A DNA stretch of 64,000 bases from Hemibagrus wyckioides (taxonomy: Eukaryota > Chordata > Actinopteri > Siluriformes > Bagridae), in contig NC_080735.1 in assembly GCF_019097595.1 (NCBI RefSeq), forward strand, positions 13,083,417 through 13,147,416. The letters are read 5' to 3'. The position numbers and the translations under genes were made by a program. Each line of letters begins with the position of its first letter. Within the stretch, counting starts at the first letter, position 1. The notes under the pieces were generated by a model. It was not told where the DNA came from and searched no databases. It was given only the letters and a program-made list of their open reading frames with translations. Positions 25,480 through 38,076 of this stretch are shown here, piece after piece.

Positions 25480-26130
25480 GCGGTATGAATAGTCGCAAAT
25501 TAATTACATTTACCAACCAATTTCTATGTAAATAAACACACGAGCATGCACAAACAACCTCTCGCACCTCATCCCATCATTCTTCGACAGGAACTGGCAA
25601 CAAAAATGCTTTCTGTTCCTCCAAAAACCACCCCCCCACCCCCCGTTCTCAGCGTGTGCTGCCAAATAATAAGATATTTAGCCCAAGCCTTCATGTTTGT
25701 GCCACTAGTCCTGGGTTGCCAGATTCCCATTAGCATATTTGGGCTTTGGCTCTTTGTTTTACTCTGACCTGTATAATACGTGTCACATCCACAATACAAC
25801 AAATCAAACGTTTGTTAATTTCCCCCGCTTTCCTCCGCAGCTGCTGGCGCCCATTGTGTCAGCCAGATTTTAATTAATATGATAAGCAATACTTGCAAGG
25901 CTGAGATGCTTTTTTTTCCTTGTTTTTTTTATTTTTTTTTTAATTGGGAGGGTTGGGGGGGGGCGGTGAATGAAATTGAGGGGGAAGGGGAAGCATGATG
26001 AGATTTTTGGTCCCTTTTTTTTGGAAAGTAAACAAGAGTCAATCTAAGTCATCTAATGTGGGGTATTCCACCTGAGGAGGCCGAGATATGAAAATACTTT
26101 GCCTGACGTGATTTCCTGTTGTATTGTGTA
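25480..26130. promoter_or_regulatory. Candidate conserved non-coding block
   Basis: A dense, complex block with homeodomain-like TTAATTA/TAATTAAT cores (for example 25499-25507 and 25870-25880) and an octamer-like ATTAGCATAT near 25728. It also contains CAGCTG and ATTGTG motifs. It has no exon structure. It is among the best enhancer candidates in this window, but only an alignment could show conservation. Confidence 0.3.
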
Positions 26131-27337
26131 AGACGATAGGCCGGTAATTTGGATTGGCGCTTTGTAATACAGAGCCATTTACTTAGGGATCAAAAGGATG
26201 TCAGACGGAGCACGGAAGCTCTTTCACATGCACATAAAACACGCACACACACACACTTTTGTACAGACAGCTGACGCTCTTCCAGTAGTAAGAAGGGATC
26301 TTACGAGAATCCAAGCAATCATAAATCAGTGAAATACTCAACCCACTTCCTGATTCCTGGTTATTTTGGTTTTTATGATTGAAGTTCCAAGTTGCACTTT
26401 CTATGAAAGGCATATCTATATAAAAATAATATCTGTGAATATGCTCATAACATGTTATTACATTGCTGTAATGTTTTTGCATTAGACTTTTTTAAGAGGC
26501 TTTGTTTGTTGACATGCTGAAACCTTTTCCTGAGTGTTGTTTTAACCAACCTCTGAGTTTCTATAAACGATGCAGTTGCTGTATTGTTCTTTATTTTATG
26601 CTCTTTTTTTAATGTTTTAATGAATTTTTGCCAGGCATCAAGTGCAGAATTGTACAGTGTGTACCTGTTTATTTATTTCTGTGTGTATATGTGACTGACA
26701 GGCGTAATATTATAACCTATTTACGCTAGCATATACTGGATGCTTATAGCAGATCCTTCAACATTCGAATACCTCAGTACTCTTTCATGTATACTTCATA
26801 ACACACATAATGCATTTCTATAGTACTGCTTTATATAATGATACTTATATTGCCATCCTATAGCATTCATGTACATAGTACATAATAAATATTAATATAG
26901 TAATAAAAAAGAGGAATGTGCACTGGGGTCCAAAAGGCTGAGAGGTCTAAAGAAAGTGCTTCTGTTTTGCATTCTTTTCTACTTTCATGCAAATTCTACT
27001 ATCAGCAATGATACCGACTGAAACAGATTTGTGCAAATATTTACATAGATTACATTCTGAAGGTCTTAGTATTTAGTACCTTCCTCTTTCGCATTAATGA
27101 CAGTATGCACCCGAGCTGGAAATGGACTCCATAATGTAGGTTTTTGTGTCAAATCTGATGATCTATGTTAGATCGGTCTATCGAGTGAACAGCGAGTGAA
27201 AGCGGTTGGAATAAAAAGAAAGTCAGATCTTTGGTACGAAGGAGTTATTCTGCTCAGTATCACAGTTTTGCTTTAATATTTAAAATGTAATGAATAATTT
27301 TAGATTTGTGAATTGTAATGAATTTAATAAACACAAA

Positions 27338-27380
<43 letters not shown>

Positions 27381-28344
27381 GCACATAAATAATTTTCCAG
27401 CATTCCAATACTTTTGAAACCCACTGAATGTTGATATACTCTAACAATATATTTCATTTCTTTTAAATGCACAACATCTTTAATTTAAATGCATATTATG
27501 TTAGAAATCTGTTCATAGCTCGTTATAGATGAGAATAGCTTGTGAGGATATCTCAAGGTTCGTGTAGATCTCTCAGAATCACAACCCAGTATACACACTT
27601 TATATTAAAATGCCAGAAGAAGACCTCGAAGTTGCTTAGACACTCAGGTTATTATAAACACACTGCACAAAGTCAGGATATAATCCACATACACTACAAC
27701 CACACATTCAGACAACAGGTACACGAGCGAAGTTTATTGTTCTGGAAATTCGTGTGTGTTTAAAAATAAAGGATGTAGAGGATGTACATTGTACCTTTAA
27801 ACCTTTATTGCCTTTGGTATTCATTATGATGCACATTATTCAGTATCTCTATAAGGAATAAAAGATGCCTGTTGTGCGCTGTTGTGAGAAACAATATGGT
27901 GATGTGATGCATGAGTTACTGTACCACCCCCATGTTTATATCAACACATCCTGAAGCATTTTATTCATCATGCACCACAGTAAATTGCCAACAACTTTTT
28001 AATTAAAGAACATCACGTTCTTGTTACTTCTGTCGTAAGGCAGCTTTTTCATGTTATTGAGAACTCCTTTTAAAACAAAATAAAGAAAAGGTCCTGTTAA
28101 AAGTAAATAAAGAGTTATAGCTTTACTTGTGACTGTGAAAAAAAAACAGTTTACGTGACACGTCTGTGATACAGGTCCCGTGTTTTTATTACAGAAATGA
28201 TATTGGTGTATTGGAACTAGATTTCTAAATGGAAATGTTGCAGCCAGAATTACAGTCTGAGCTTCTGTTAGAGAAAATGGAGCAATGTCTTCTGAGCAAG
28301 AAGAGTTTGAGAATTTAACAGGACTGTGGTATAATGTGGCTTAC
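26131..28344. other. Non-coding DNA with an (AAAT)n microsatellite
   Basis: An (AAAT)n run occupies about 27334-27380. The rest is unique AT-rich sequence with no supported gene. Confidence 0.5.
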
Positions 28345-28395
28345 TTTTACATTTATGTTTACAGCATTTGGCAGACGCTTGATGTTATGAAGAGT
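28345..28395 (-). repeat. SINE/LINE tail fragment
   Basis: On the minus strand it ends with the phrase gcgtctgccaaatgctgtaaa-like and aaatgtaaa, the tail shared by tRNA-derived SINEs and L2-type LINEs of fish. The copy at 37880-38060 shows the same tail. Confidence 0.5.
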
Positions 28396-29641
28396 GCTTT
28401 AATGTTACTATCATGGATATGAATATATCAATACTGGTTCACTAGGCCACAGACTGAGGATACTAAACTGTTGGGAGGAAATATAGTGCATAGAGAAACA
28501 AACAAGTGCTAGTTTAATTATTTTAGTATGTGGTAGGGTGACTCAGCTTTTCTGACATCTAGGAGAAGTTCAGTTGAGTTCACCGAGTTACCAGAGCGGA
28601 GAAGGGTCTTGATGCGTATCTACCTTGTACCCTGAGAGATGCTGGGATCAGTCGAGCAGAGCCAGAGAGTCAGAGTGCAGTGTGAGGAGTGATGTTATTA
28701 ACTACAGCATCACTAAAAGAAAAGCTTGTTGTTACAAGGGTCACAAATAAAGAGCTTGACCTGCTGATTTTAAACCTTAATAGGCTTTAAACTTAAATTT
28801 ATTTCTCAAGTGAATCCAGGAAATATCAGGCCCAGCTTTGACGGCATGGATGTAAGACAAACTTCACATCCAGACACAGGCATATCCAGGGAATCTCTAA
28901 TATTTTTAATGGCATGACAGTGGTAGAGATCACTATCAACAGCTGTACTGTATTTTGGAGTTAATATCGGTCTAAACTGCTGCTTATCTAAATTGAAAAG
29001 GTTTAATCCGAAGCTTGAAAGCAAGTATAGGTAACGTTGAGTTGAATCTTAATGCGATTTTAATACAAGTGCTGTTAATTTGAGAGCCGGCGTTTCAAAT
29101 CTGCCTTTATTTGGTGGATTGTGCGTCAATAAAAAAGCTTTAATGGCTCTAATAAATGAGATAAATAAAGATGGAGCATATTCGGGTTTTAGGCGGGCAA
29201 AAAGTTTGAGCTCCTTTGGTTGAACATAAGGTTTAAGTGCCACCCATAGGTTTTGGTATGAACTGCATTTGAGAGTGTTACGAGTCGGATCCACTTTGAT
29301 GCTGTGAATCTTCCTGTCATATAATGCATATGCTGTCTAATGTACACTACATATGTTCTGAATGGACTGGAATTTTACCCAAAGTGTATTTTACAACAAA
29401 AAGGTATTACTACAATCCCAAGGACCATCATAAACACCCACACACCAACCTATAGATAACTTAGCTGGACCCCCTCCTGGTAATAACACACAACTGCCCC
29501 AGTATATGGAGAGTCACTTGCAGGAACCGCCACTTCTGCCTAACAGCTGCAATTATCCAACTCTACACAAACTACCATTGATCTCTCCTGAGGTGGGGTG
29601 AGATCTGAGTATCTCCCACTCGTCCTGAGAGCTGTCGATAG
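28396..29641. other. Non-coding DNA, nothing recognised
   Basis: Unique sequence. Minus-strand open frames at 28806-29024 and 29049-29294 have no recognisable product and no splice support. Confidence 0.45.
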
Positions 29642-29795
29642 CCTACGCTTATCGCTGAAGAGGACGATGAGGACTTGACTGAACGCTGGAGGGGTGCTAT
29701 GCTAATATCGGCGCCGGTTCGACGTCCGATACCTGATGGACCAATAGCAATCTGTTTTATTGGCGTTGTTTGTGTGTTTGTGGTTCTTTGGAGAG
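29642..29795 (+). other. Possible exon or micropeptide with one membrane segment
   Basis: A frame bounded by an AG (29640-29641) and a GT (29796-29797) reads an acidic cluster EEDDED, then TERWRGAMLISAPVRRPIPD, then a hydrophobic stretch GPIAICFIGVVCVFVVLW. The composition is more protein-like than its neighbours: charged N-terminus, proline-arginine linker, single membrane span. There is no in-frame ATG before the acidic part, so it would need an upstream exon. I do not recognise a family. It could equally be chance or a relic. Confidence 0.2.
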
Positions 29796-31461
29796 GTATT
29801 GGGGGAAGGGGGATGTTTAATTGTGAGTGTTTTTCGGGGTCTCTGCTAAAATCTGAGATATGCTGGATATACTGTTTCAATAGCTACACTTTGGTTATAA
29901 AAGTTATCCACTTTTTTTCCATATCATTAGCCAAAGGTACTTGGTACTGTGGTACATATTGCTCTTGCTGCTAATGCTATACATTTAGCTAGAATATCAA
30001 TATGTTAGACCACATGTTATGGCCATCTAGAGTAGGGCAAATATTAATACACATCCAAAGGAAGTGAGATAATGTGGCTTTCCCTGTATGTGGAAGTAAG
30101 CACACACTTAAACAACATGTGTTTGCTGTATGTTACAGAAGCTAAGAGCTACATTTAGAGCTAGAGTTTTATTATCCATTATGTCCTTATGGAGAACACC
30201 AGCTTTACAATTCATTCTTATTAGATAATGGCAGCTAATAATGTAATGCTAGTACTGGTGTTTGTAAAGTGGGTGTGAGGTAATAAGTCTCTTTTTAAGT
30301 CCATTAGCATGGATTATGCTGCGTCATGTTACACCTGTAGATATCCAGGGAGTTTTCCGGTATAACTGATGCTGGTGGCTTTCAGATGAGCATCATAGGG
30401 CGCTCGAGGGAAGAAGTTTATCTGTTCTTATGATGCATTCACATTTTGCCATGGCCTCTAATGGACATGTAGCTGTCCAGTGAGATTGTCTTTCCTTCGT
30501 TTGATGCGATTCTTCTATTTGGTGGCTTTCAGATCAGCATCATAGCAGCAGCGATGCACTGAACTTTTAATCAAAACATTTTATTTCGACACAGAAGGAA
30601 CTTTGTCATCAGCAGTTTGTTCACATTCAATGTAACCTCACTTCATGAGCAATTTCTGTTGGGGTCTGATTCTCAAATTTTTTGTCCCCAGCTGCAAAAT
30701 CAGCCAGATTTACAATCTAAGGATGAGATGGATTATTCTGGTTTTGATTAACAGTTATAATTATATTCTAATAATCAAACATAATAATTAGATTTTTAGC
30801 TGTTAATAAAGAGGGAACTATAAAAAGAAAAAAAAATATGAACAAAGCCAGTCTGCTATTAGGTGCCTTTCTTTTCTTTCTTTTTTGTTAATTAATGCCA
30901 TTAAACCATTTTATTGGTTTGGATTTTTTTACTTTAACCCCACAGAATAGATTCAATCTCTTTCCATTTCTACATTCATACATCTTTTTGCCCTGAACTG
31001 ACAATATCGATAGCAATATGGGGCTAATCACTAGCATCAGCAGCTAGTGTCTTCCTGACAGGGGCAAGTGATGCTGATCTTGATAAGTGATGGGTGCCAT
31101 TATTGCTCCTCCACACGCCCGTTTCCTGTCCACTGTCAGGAAGTCGTAGAAGGAAATCGATGTTCAGAGGCGATGCTAACGCCACTTGTCTCAGGTCGTA
31201 ACACGTATATCACAGCCTTCACGTTCTCCATTGTGGAGCTGCGGAGATCTACAGCGAGGAACAGGGTGAGAAAAGGACAGAATTAAAGGGCTTTGTATCT
31301 CCGCCATGGCTTTTTTAAATTTATGATGGTCAATTACAAAAGCCTGGCCTTTTACTGTTAGCTTATCAAAATGGCTGGGGGATTGTTGGTTTCGGCAAGA
31401 ACAAAGAATTTATTGCACTTGTCGTGTTGCTGAAAGAGGTTTCTCTTCATTGCTCTCTTTT

Positions 31462-31492
<31 letters not shown>

Positions 31493-31816
31493 TTAAGTAC
31501 AGGTACATTTAGGCCATTGGATGCCATGCATAATTATAGTAATAAAAATCACTCTTCTAGTCTTTAATGTGTTTTTTTTTTTTTTACTTAAACCAAGTGA
31601 CCTCCTTTAAAGTTTAGCTTCACAGTCTACCATTTATACATTTAAGGTAGAAGTTAAATCTAGAAAATTGGCCCAAGGAATATAAAGCACTGTCAAAACC
31701 AACACTGAAACAAAGTGCTTTTAAACCTATACAACACAGTCTAGTGCACACTGAAAACCTGTACATTTTGACCCGCAGTCCATCAGATTCTCCTGTCCTC
31801 ATTTCCCCCCCAAGCT
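29796..31816. other. Non-coding DNA with a short direct repeat
   Basis: No supported gene. A near-identical phrase (ggtggctttcagatnagcat) occurs near 30371 and again near 30520 in the same orientation. A (CA)n tract sits near 31473-31492. Confidence 0.45.
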
Positions 31817-31895
31817 AGGAACAAAAGCTGGGACTCAGAGGACGCTGCACTACAGTTAATGTAGTGCAGCGTCCTCTGAGTCTCAGCTTTTGTTC
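31817..31895. repeat. Near-perfect hairpin: 37-bp stem, 5-base loop
   Basis: The arms 31817-31853 and 31859-31895 are reverse complements with one mismatch, which would be a G-U pair in RNA. The loop is gttaa. The size resembles a microRNA precursor, but the pairing is more perfect than typical animal pre-miRNAs. A recent template-switch palindrome or a tiny foldback element is equally possible. Confidence 0.85.
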
Positions 31896-32564
31896 CGTGT
31901 AGAGGACACGAAGGGCCACAAGGCGATCTTATTCTGTCACGTTTGTTGGCACGTCGCTGTCGCACTATGACAGTGAAATAACAGACTGTAAACAAAATAA
32001 ATATGATGCCCACGTTCCAAAAGACAGCTCAGAAGAGAGAAGTGGACTTGAGGATTTAGCGCTGGAGAAACAAAGCATGCACTCAGATTGGATTTGTGTA
32101 GCGTAGTCCTACCCCCATGCCAATAATCCCTGTTTTTCGATTTTTTTTCCATATTATTGAAACGTTTTGCATTCTTAATGCAACAGCACGCTGGCGAGCG
32201 CTTACTCGGTTGTATGGAAGGATTCAAAAGCTTCCTTCTAAGATTTCAGACTGTAAGATTAAACTACAATTATGTCAAAGTGTGGCCCCGAGGCGTAGAG
32301 ACCAGATCGTTGTTTAAAATTCAGAGCTGCAACTCCAAATATTCTCCTCTTGTAAAACACGCACATTTGATCGTTCAGAGCTGTACGCTGTAGAACCATT
32401 AATATGTGCAGGCAATAGATACACTGCAGTCTTCAACCATAACACCATTCTTCTAGCAGTCTGTTAGAAATCAGACTATAAATTGTTTTTTCGAAAGCAT
32501 CAGACTGTATGATTTTAGCGTTAAATTCAACGCACTTGCAATTTTTATTTGCTATTTAAAGTTT

Positions 32565-32680
32565 CGTTTTAAAACAGCTTTACGGGAAAATATGGTCTGA
32601 TCCCTAGCGTGAAAACTAGCGGATACAATGACAAGGAAAAACTCCCTGAGAAGTCATGAGGAAGAAACCTGGGACGAGTC
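32565..32680 (+). repeat. Fragment of the dispersed teleost repeat
   Basis: It contains agctttacgg, gatccctagcgtgaa, caaggaaaaactccct and gaggaagaaacctggg in the same order as the copies at 9388 and 52077. Both ends are missing. Confidence 0.6.
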
Positions 32681-34290
32681 TTTATGGTTACAGCAGCAGC
32701 TCTTGTGTTAAGTCTACAGTAATCAGGTAAGAGTATCCACTGAAACAATTGAGTATCCACTTCAATCATGGATTAAGACTTACACTGAACCCCACCACCC
32801 CACTGGGCATCAGGTACATGTACAGCATCAGGGTGAAAGGAGCACATGTTTTGTTGTGTCCATTAGCACTGAATATGTCATTTCACCCTCCACAGTGGTG
32901 GTTGATATGAAGCTCATATGAAAGTAGACCCTCTGTAGGTTTTTCTATCTAGCCTTCTAGGAGAAATTTTATCATAATAAATTATTCCACCATTTCTATC
33001 CTAAAATTAAAAGTTGATATCAAACCCATTCCTGCTCTCTGAGATGCCCCAAGTGCTTGTTCATAAACCTTTACAATTTAAGAGAGTTTATCTTCAACCA
33101 CTAAAATTCTGTGTAAGCTTAATCCAACAGAGAGAAAAACACACGTCACACTGTCCTGACTCATTTTATATCAGACTCACAGCCAGAAAATTAACAATTT
33201 GCTCATACCGATTGAAATAGTGTAATTAAAATGGTAGTGTACTGGTTAAAAAGGGCGCATCGTGTCATTGAGCTGTATGAGATTGTCAGACATTGTGGTC
33301 AAAATAATTATACTTGTGGAGGAAACAGCACAAATATCTCAGGTTTGACATGTACAGGACAAGACCAAGATTATGAACTTCTAGAGGCATGTACACTAAC
33401 ATGAACACACACACACACACCACCATGTTCTCTTCTACAGAATACATTTTTTATTTGTACCAGGATGGCCTAATTTGTCTGGTGTGACTCTGAGTGAAAG
33501 TGTTTGACATTTGGATTCTGTCTCACTCTCTGAACAGAAAGGCCTGGATATGGCAACCAGGCTGCCATGGTAACCAGCACCAGGTTCTGCGTCCAGGTCC
33601 ACAATGTAGTGACACAGTGACACAGTCATAGTCTTACTTTGGAAGTTTCTGCACTCATTTTTATCCTATGCCGCTTTCCTTACATGTTGTGATGCAGCCT
33701 AAAGACAGTTCAGAAATAAATAAGTAAACTTCACCCTTCACTGCACATCATCTACAAATAATGAAGACAGGAAAAGAGGTTTTTGAAAAAGAAAAAAAAA
33801 AAGAAAAAATAAACCAGGAAGTACTGGAGATTTGGATCAAATAATTTATGTAAGGAAGGCGCAGGAGAGCAGTGAGAGGTGCGCTGTGCTCTGCAGGGAT
33901 AATTCCACTAAAAGAAATGAAGAAAGTGTGCTGTTTTCCTCCTGCCGAGATCAACCATTAAAGCTGCAGCATTTTGCTTTAGTTTGTTTTTCTGCTATGC
34001 AGGCTACCTGTCGAAAACAATCAAGTGCGGACCGCATACTGTCCCAAATCATGTTAACCGAGAGCAGCTGTGAATGGAAGGCCTCAGTGGCACGGACCTG
34101 TCGGAAACGAGGAATGGAAAAGGTCTAGAAAGACATGAGACCTGAACAACAGGTGATTGCACTGGAGCTCAATTTAACAATTTACAGGAGGAGGTTATGT
34201 TCCAAGCAGATTTCTACCAAATTATATGCCAAAACTGTCAGCTATGCCAGCATTAGATAGATGTTCTTTAATGTTATGCCAAAACATTAT
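32681..34290. other. Non-coding DNA, nothing recognised
   Basis: Unique sequence with an A-rich run near 33785-33810. No gene is supported. Confidence 0.5.
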
Positions 34291-34313
34291 ATACATACAT
34301 ATATATATATATA

Positions 34314-34855
34314 CACTACCAGTCAAAAGTTTGGACACACCTTTTAATTCAGTGTTTTTTGTTTAGGGATTTATTTTCTACATTCTAGAACAATACAGGA
34401 GATTTCAAAACTATGAAATGACACACATGGACTTAAGTAATCCATATGTAACGACAACAGAAAAACAGTCAGTTGTTATTTTAAGACACGAAGGTCAGGT
34501 GTTCTGGAATAGTTCTTGCAAGAACAGTATTGTCAAGTGCATTTGCAAAACCCATCAAGCCCCATGATGAAACTGGCTCACATGAAGACCATCCCAGTAA
34601 AGCAAGAGGAGCTGCAGAGGAGAAGTTCATTTAGAGTTACCAGCCTCAGAAATCACCAATTAACAGCACCTCAGATTAGAGGCGTTATGAAGGCTTTACA
34701 GAGCATCAGTAGCAGACATATCTCAATATCAACTGTTCAAAGGACATTATTGTGTATTTCGGCCGCCTTCAGCATTGTTTTACAATGTAGAAAGAAATAA
34801 ACATCAGGAAAGACCATGGAATTAGAAGGTGTGTCCAAACTTTTGACTGGTAGTG
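34314..34855 (+). mobile_element. Tc1/mariner deletion derivative, copy A (542 bp)
   Basis: Terminal inverted repeats begin CACTACCAGTCAAAAGTTTG on both ends and are flanked by TA, the Tc1 target duplication. The interior keeps part of a Tc1 transposase helix-turn-helix region (FRVTSLRNHQLTAPQIR, then SSRHISISTVQR) and then jumps to the 3' end. The DDE catalytic core is gone. It is inserted inside an (AT)n microsatellite. The copy at 62644-63201 has the same architecture, so this is a family mobilised in trans and not a private deletion. Confidence 0.92.

Positions 34856-34945
<90 letters not shown>
34856..34945. repeat. (AT)n microsatellite
   Basis: About 45 AT units with one G interruption. 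Together with the AT tract just before 34314 it is the split target of the Tc1 derivative. Confidence 0.95.
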
Positions 34946-34949
<4 letters not shown>

Positions 34950-35780
34950 AAGGGGACCAAGACAATATTAGGCATATGGTCATAATGTCTGATTTTTATT
35001 TATTATATATATACATACATCAGACAGGGTTTAGATTCATGTGCAAAGAGGTTTTATTTGTGAAAACAGTGACAATATTTTCAAGATCTAAAACGTTAAA
35101 GCAGCAAAAGATGAAACCACAATCAGCAAAAACAAACACGGACAAATCCAAAGAATAAACAGAGCAGGGCAGTTAGATATAACCAAGGCTAAGAACATAC
35201 ACACTTAAAATGATACTGAGATACTGGACACTTAAACCAGGAACAGACCCGGCACTTGACCAGGACACTCAATGTTGATTCCTCTTCTCTGTTACAGTTA
35301 GTGGATGAGCTTACTTCGACGCTGTAAAATGCTTACAGAAAGCCATATTTGTTGCACAGCAAGTTTGCACTTTGCAAAATGACAAACTGCACCTCTGAAG
35401 TAAAATCCTTTACAAACTGTTAGTGTTTGGGTCAATATGTGAGTAACAGAAAAGAATATCACTGTGGACGTGAGTCAGAGATGTGCATGTTCTGCAAACC
35501 CAAGCCATTCTGAGCTCATCACACCTGTATTTGCATGTTCTTGTGTGAGTCACAGTAGAAAGCTGAGTTCATCTCATCTTACTGGCCTTTTGTACTAAAT
35601 GATGGAGCAGGACATTAAAGGTACAGTGTGGCCTGATGATTGTAGCTCATTACTGTGTGTAATGATTCTGACCTGGAGGCAATCAGAGGTCATGCTAGTT
35701 CTCCTTGTATAGGTTTTGGCAGATATAACCAGGAAGGATTCAGGCAGTGCTAACATGAGTTATAAGATTGTTAATCTTAT
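34946..35780. other. Non-coding DNA, nothing recognised
   Basis: Unique sequence with no supported gene or recognised repeat family. Confidence 0.45.
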
Positions 35781-35781
35781 A

Positions 35782-35860
<79 letters not shown>
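35781..35860 (+). repeat. (AAAG)n microsatellite
   Basis: Twenty perfect AAAG units, purine-only on the plus strand. Its protein readings (KKER-type and FLSF-type) are artefacts. Confidence 0.98.
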
Positions 35861-36165
35861 GTACCACAATAGTAGAGTTTGCATGGGTAGCGCTTCCCAG
35901 TCCAGGTTACTCTGTAGATTTTTATGTGTTCTCCCTTTTGCCTGTGATTTTCCTCCCAGTTTTCCAGTTTCCACCCAAACGCATGCCAGTAAGTGGACTA
36001 GGTGGACTGGCAACGCATGCCAGTAGGTGGACTGGTTACAGTAAATTGCCTCTAAATGTGTAAAAGTGTGTGAATGGGAGTGGACTATGTGCCCTGAGAT
36101 GGACTGGTGTCCTATTCCTGTTCCTGTAAGTGGCTCTGGATCCACCACAATCCTGACCTGGTTAA
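35861..36165 (+). repeat. Decayed SINE copy (Mermaid/V-SINE-like)
   Basis: It retains tatgtgttctccctttt, tttcctcccagttttcc, agtaaattgcctctaaatgt, ccctgagatggactggtg and ggatccaccacaatcctgac in SINE order. A local duplication of gcatgccagtaggtggac lies at 35983-36035. Confidence 0.55.
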
Positions 36166-36170
36166 AGCAG

Positions 36171-36308
<138 letters not shown>

Positions 36309-36393
36309 GGAGTAGTAGTTTTAGGAGGCTGTTGAGCAACAAAATTGAGTAACAACAATAACCAAAAAAACTTCGAGGTTTTACTTTTTCTGT

Positions 36394-36399
<6 letters not shown>

Positions 36400-36424
<25 letters not shown>

Positions 36425-36427
36425 TAA
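36400..36427. repeat. (TTTA)n microsatellite
   Basis: About seven TTTA units. Confidence 0.9.
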
Positions 36428-36802
36428 TAACAGGTGCTGCATAAAACCCGTAATCACCATGGATTTCGCCTGATTTCTAATGGAGCGCCACTGCCCTCTG
36501 CTGGCCAAAAGTGCTCACTGCAGACTATTAAGATAATGCCAATGTTGTAGCTGCAGCTCTGTAGGATTGAATATGAGCGCCTTAATTGGTGTTTATATCA
36601 GTTTGATATTGAACTAATAACGTGTTAATACATGAAATCATTTTAAGTGTATCATTTTACTAATGGACTTGAATAATAATAAATTAACCATCAACAGGAG
36701 TTCATAAGGAAAATCTCAAAGATAACTGGCACAACATCCCTTTTAGGACACGTTTGGGAATACTAAAAATATATATTAGTAGAATCTGTTTTAAGGTGGT
36801 CT

Positions 36803-36804
<2 letters not shown>

Positions 36805-36864
<60 letters not shown>
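36805..36864. repeat. (AT)n microsatellite
   Basis: About 30 uninterrupted AT units. Confidence 0.97.
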
Positions 36865-36867
<3 letters not shown>

Positions 36868-37015
36868 TATTTTATAAAAAGTTAATGAGATCCCTGACTG
36901 CAAAGCTCAGTACTGTATTTTTCATGTATATAGCAAACATGCTAAGCATTTGGAGCTACAATCACAATGTTACTTCAGAAAGCCATCTAAAAAATACTAG
37001 TAAAAAATAATAAAC

Positions 37016-37082
37016 GTTTTTATTTTAGTTTAGTTTATTTTAGTTTAGTTTAGTTTAGTTTAGTTTAGTTTAGTTTAGTTTA
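37016..37082. repeat. (TTTAG)n pentamer repeat
   Basis: About 13 pentamer units, with imperfect units at the left end. Confidence 0.93.
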
Positions 37083-37545
37083 TGCTAACCGCCTGCAAAA
37101 ATGCTGTGTTGAATTTAGTTAGAAATGCTGCACTTTGGTTTATTCCGTGTTCAACACTGCCGCCTGCTGGACATCTGAGTGAACTGCACTATGTGCTACA
37201 ATCGAGCCTTTGCATGTAGGCTGTGTTGCAGCACTTAACACTTCACATTAACACAAATTATACTGTGGAATCAGACCTAGGTTCACATTTTCTTGTTCCA
37301 GCACATTCTCACCTCCAACAACATGTTCAAGGAGTTTTATCTGTGTGTACAAATAGGAAAAAAACCATGCAAGGATCTGGTTACTCTAAAATGAGTTCAC
37401 TGCACAAAACCACACACAACTGTTCACAACTAACTGTACTATTAAACTCCAAAGCATCTATATTAGAGGGTACAGAAGTCCATTTATGCACCTATAAGAT
37501 GTAATAATTGTATTAAATACATAGACAGATTGGAAAACTTTAGTC

Positions 37546-37700
37546 CACAGCTTCCTAACCTTGGTCCTGGAGTACTCTGTATCCCGTCCTGCACGTTATA
37601 GCACTTTCCTTGCTCCCAACACATCTGATTCAACTAATCAGCTCATTAACACTGAGAGTGAGAGCAGAAAAAAAAACAGGACTGAGGTTCTTCAGGTCCT
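37546..37700 (+). repeat. Dispersed repeat, probably a non-autonomous DNA transposon fragment
   Basis: The phrases accttggtcctggagtac, tcctgcacgtt, ctcccaacacatctgattc and aatcagctcatta in this order are familiar from a common fish repeat. I recall a hAT-type non-autonomous class but cannot verify it here. The right end is decayed. Confidence 0.45.
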
Positions 37701-37884
37701 CAGATGTCTGTCTCAGTCACAATTGCCAGAAGGGGGCAGCAGCCTGACATTTTACTTCTGTATCAGACCTTCTGTGAACTCATTTCTACCAGTAAAATGT
37801 AATTTTGCGGTAAGGGTGACTGAGAAACTTCCAGCATACAATATTATAGATTCGGAGAATTAGCTGATAATGTGTCAGGGTTTG

Positions 37885-38062
37885 AGGAGAAATCAAGTTT
37901 GAGGAGAAACCAAGATTGTGAGTTCAAATCCCAGGTCCATCAAGCTGCCACTGCTGGGCCCCTGAGCAAGGCCCTTAACCTTCAATCGTGCAGTTGTATA
38001 AAATGAGATAACATGTAAGTTGCTCTGCATAATGGTGTCTGCCAAATGCCTGAAATGTAAAC
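37885..38062 (+). repeat. tRNA-derived SINE with an L2-type tail, head truncated
   Basis: A B-box-like gagttcaaatcccagg is followed by gctgccactgctgggcccct, gagcaaggcccttaacc and the tail gtctgccaaatgcctgaaat. The order is that of a common fish SINE. The first part of the tRNA head is lost, so Pol III transcription is unlikely. Confidence 0.7.
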
Positions 38063-38076
38063 TAATGCACACATTC

